Origin: Actinomycetes bacterium
GTDB taxonomy: Bacteria; Actinomycetota; Actinomycetes; S36-B12; UBA5976
Direction of reading: 5' to 3'
Assembly: GCA_021784375.1 (NCBI GenBank)
Contig: JAJXSV010000094.1
Span: 1-5,315, forward strand
DNA: 5,315 nucleotides
The notes below the pieces were generated by a model. It was not told where the DNA came from and did not search any database. It saw nothing but the letters and a program-made list of their open reading frames with translations. Shown piece by piece: positions 4,641 through 5,315 of this stretch. The number at the start of each line of letters is the position of its first letter. Position 1 is the first letter of the stretch. The position numbers and the translations under genes are program-made.

Positions 4641-5315
4641 AGTCCCGCAGGACCTGGGAACGTGAGGGGTGGCGCAACTTGGCCATGGTCTTGCTCTCGA
4701 TCTGCCGGATGCGCTCGCGCGTCACCCCGTAGACCTTGCCGATCTCATCCAGCGTCTTGGGCTGGCCGTCAGTGAGGCCGAAACGCATCCGCACCACGCC
4801 CGCTTCACGCTCGCTCAGGGTGTCCAGCACGCCTTCGAGTTGCTCCTGCAACAGTGTGAACGACACCGCGTCCGAAGGCACGATGGCCTCGGAATCCTCG
4901 ATCAGATCACCGAATTCGCTGTCGCCCTCTTCACCCAGCGGCGTGTGCAGCGAAATCGGTTCGCGGCCGTACTTCTGAACCTCGACCACCTTCTCGGGCG
5001 TCATATCCAGTTCGCGGGCAAGTTCCTCGGGTGTGGGTTCCCGACCGAGATCCTGCAGCATCTGCCGTTGCACACGGGCCAACTTGTTGATGACCTCGAC
5101 CATGTGCACCGGGATGCGGATGGTGCGCGCCTGGTCGGCCATGGCGCGTGTGATGGCCTGACGGATCCACCAGGTGGCGTAGGTGGAGAACTTGTAGCCC
5201 TTGGTGTAGTCGAACTTCTCCACCGCGCGAATGAGCCCCAGATTGCCTTCCTGGATGAGGTCGAGGAAGAGCATGCCGCGACCGGTGTAGCGCTTGGCGA
5301 GCGACACCACGAGCC
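4630..5315 (-). CDS. sigA: Primary (group 1) RNA polymerase sigma factor, SigA/HrdB (5' part outside the window)
   Basis: Housekeeping sigma-70 subunit that directs RNA polymerase to most vegetative promoters. The visible C-terminal 227 residues (counted from the leucine at the right edge) start [14 protein letters not shown] in region 2.1. Core-binding region 2.2 follows ([19 protein letters not shown], 18-36), then -10 melting and recognition in 2.3-2.4 ([17 protein letters not shown], 41-57). Region 3 includes [17 protein letters not shown] (66-82) and [20 protein letters not shown] (119-138). Region 4.2 ([20 protein letters not shown], 187-206) binds the -35 element, and the protein ends [14 protein letters not shown], a near-universal actinobacterial ending. 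Similarity to HrdB/SigA as I remember them is very high. The promoter, region 1 and variable N-terminus lie off the right edge. It converges on the DUF7455-type gene with 148 bp between the stop codons. Confidence 0.97.
   Translation of the reverse strand, partial: LVVSLAKRYTGRGMLFLDLIQEGNLGLIRAVEKFDYTKGYKFSTYATWWIRQAITRAMADQARTIRIPVHMVEVINKLARVQRQMLQDLGREPTPEELARELDMTPEKVVEVQKYGREPISLHTPLGEEGDSEFGDLIEDSEAIVPSDAVSFTLLQEQLEGVLDTLSEREAGVVRMRFGLTDGQPKTLDEIGKVYGVTRERIRQIESKTMAKLRHPSRSQVLRDYLD

Overview
The window looks like a chromosomal core region of a G+C-rich actinomycete (Actinomycetota), not an accessory island. The strongest indicator is the truncated gene at the right edge, a primary sigma factor whose visible regions 2 to 4 read almost like Streptomyces HrdB / mycobacterial SigA. 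Next to it are a small DUF7455-type cysteine-rich protein and an actinobacterial topoisomerase IV B subunit, a neighbourhood I recall from other actinomycetes such as the Streptomyces hrdB region. I cannot name the genus.

Layout from left to right: (1) 1-646, minus strand: the N-terminal two thirds of a thioredoxin-reductase-like (type 2) ferredoxin/flavodoxin-NADP reductase, cut by the left edge. (2) 647-700: a 54-bp divergent intergenic region with two mirror-placed TANNNT boxes, each 6-7 nt from a start codon, suggesting two leaderless transcripts. (3) 701-1231, plus: a short beta-class carbonic anhydrase. (4) 1232-1339: a gap with two perfect dyads and a Shine-Dalgarno sequence in a hairpin loop. 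(5) 1340-2047, plus: a GAF-like + LuxR-type HTH regulator of unknown target. (6) 2051-4132, minus: parE, complete, facing the regulator tail to tail with 3 bp between the stop codons. (7) 4133-4274: divergent promoter region. (8) 4275-4481, plus: DUF7455-type small protein. (9) 4482-4629: a 148-bp gap with a terminator hairpin for each flanking convergent gene and a repeated copy of the sequence around the sigma-factor stop codon. (10) 4630-5315, minus: sigA/hrdB, with its 5' end outside the window.

The genes are mostly housekeeping: reductant supply to ferredoxin/flavodoxin, CO2/bicarbonate interconversion, chromosome decatenation and supercoil relaxation, and general transcription. The LuxR-type regulator is the only gene whose job is open; nothing in the window identifies its signal or targets. 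I found no mobile element, CRISPR array, tRNA, rRNA or evident novel multi-gene system. No stretch over 300 bases lacks a gene. The observations most worth checking are the symmetric leaderless divergent promoter, the paired dyads before the regulator, and the repeat/hairpin arrangement behind the sigma-factor gene.
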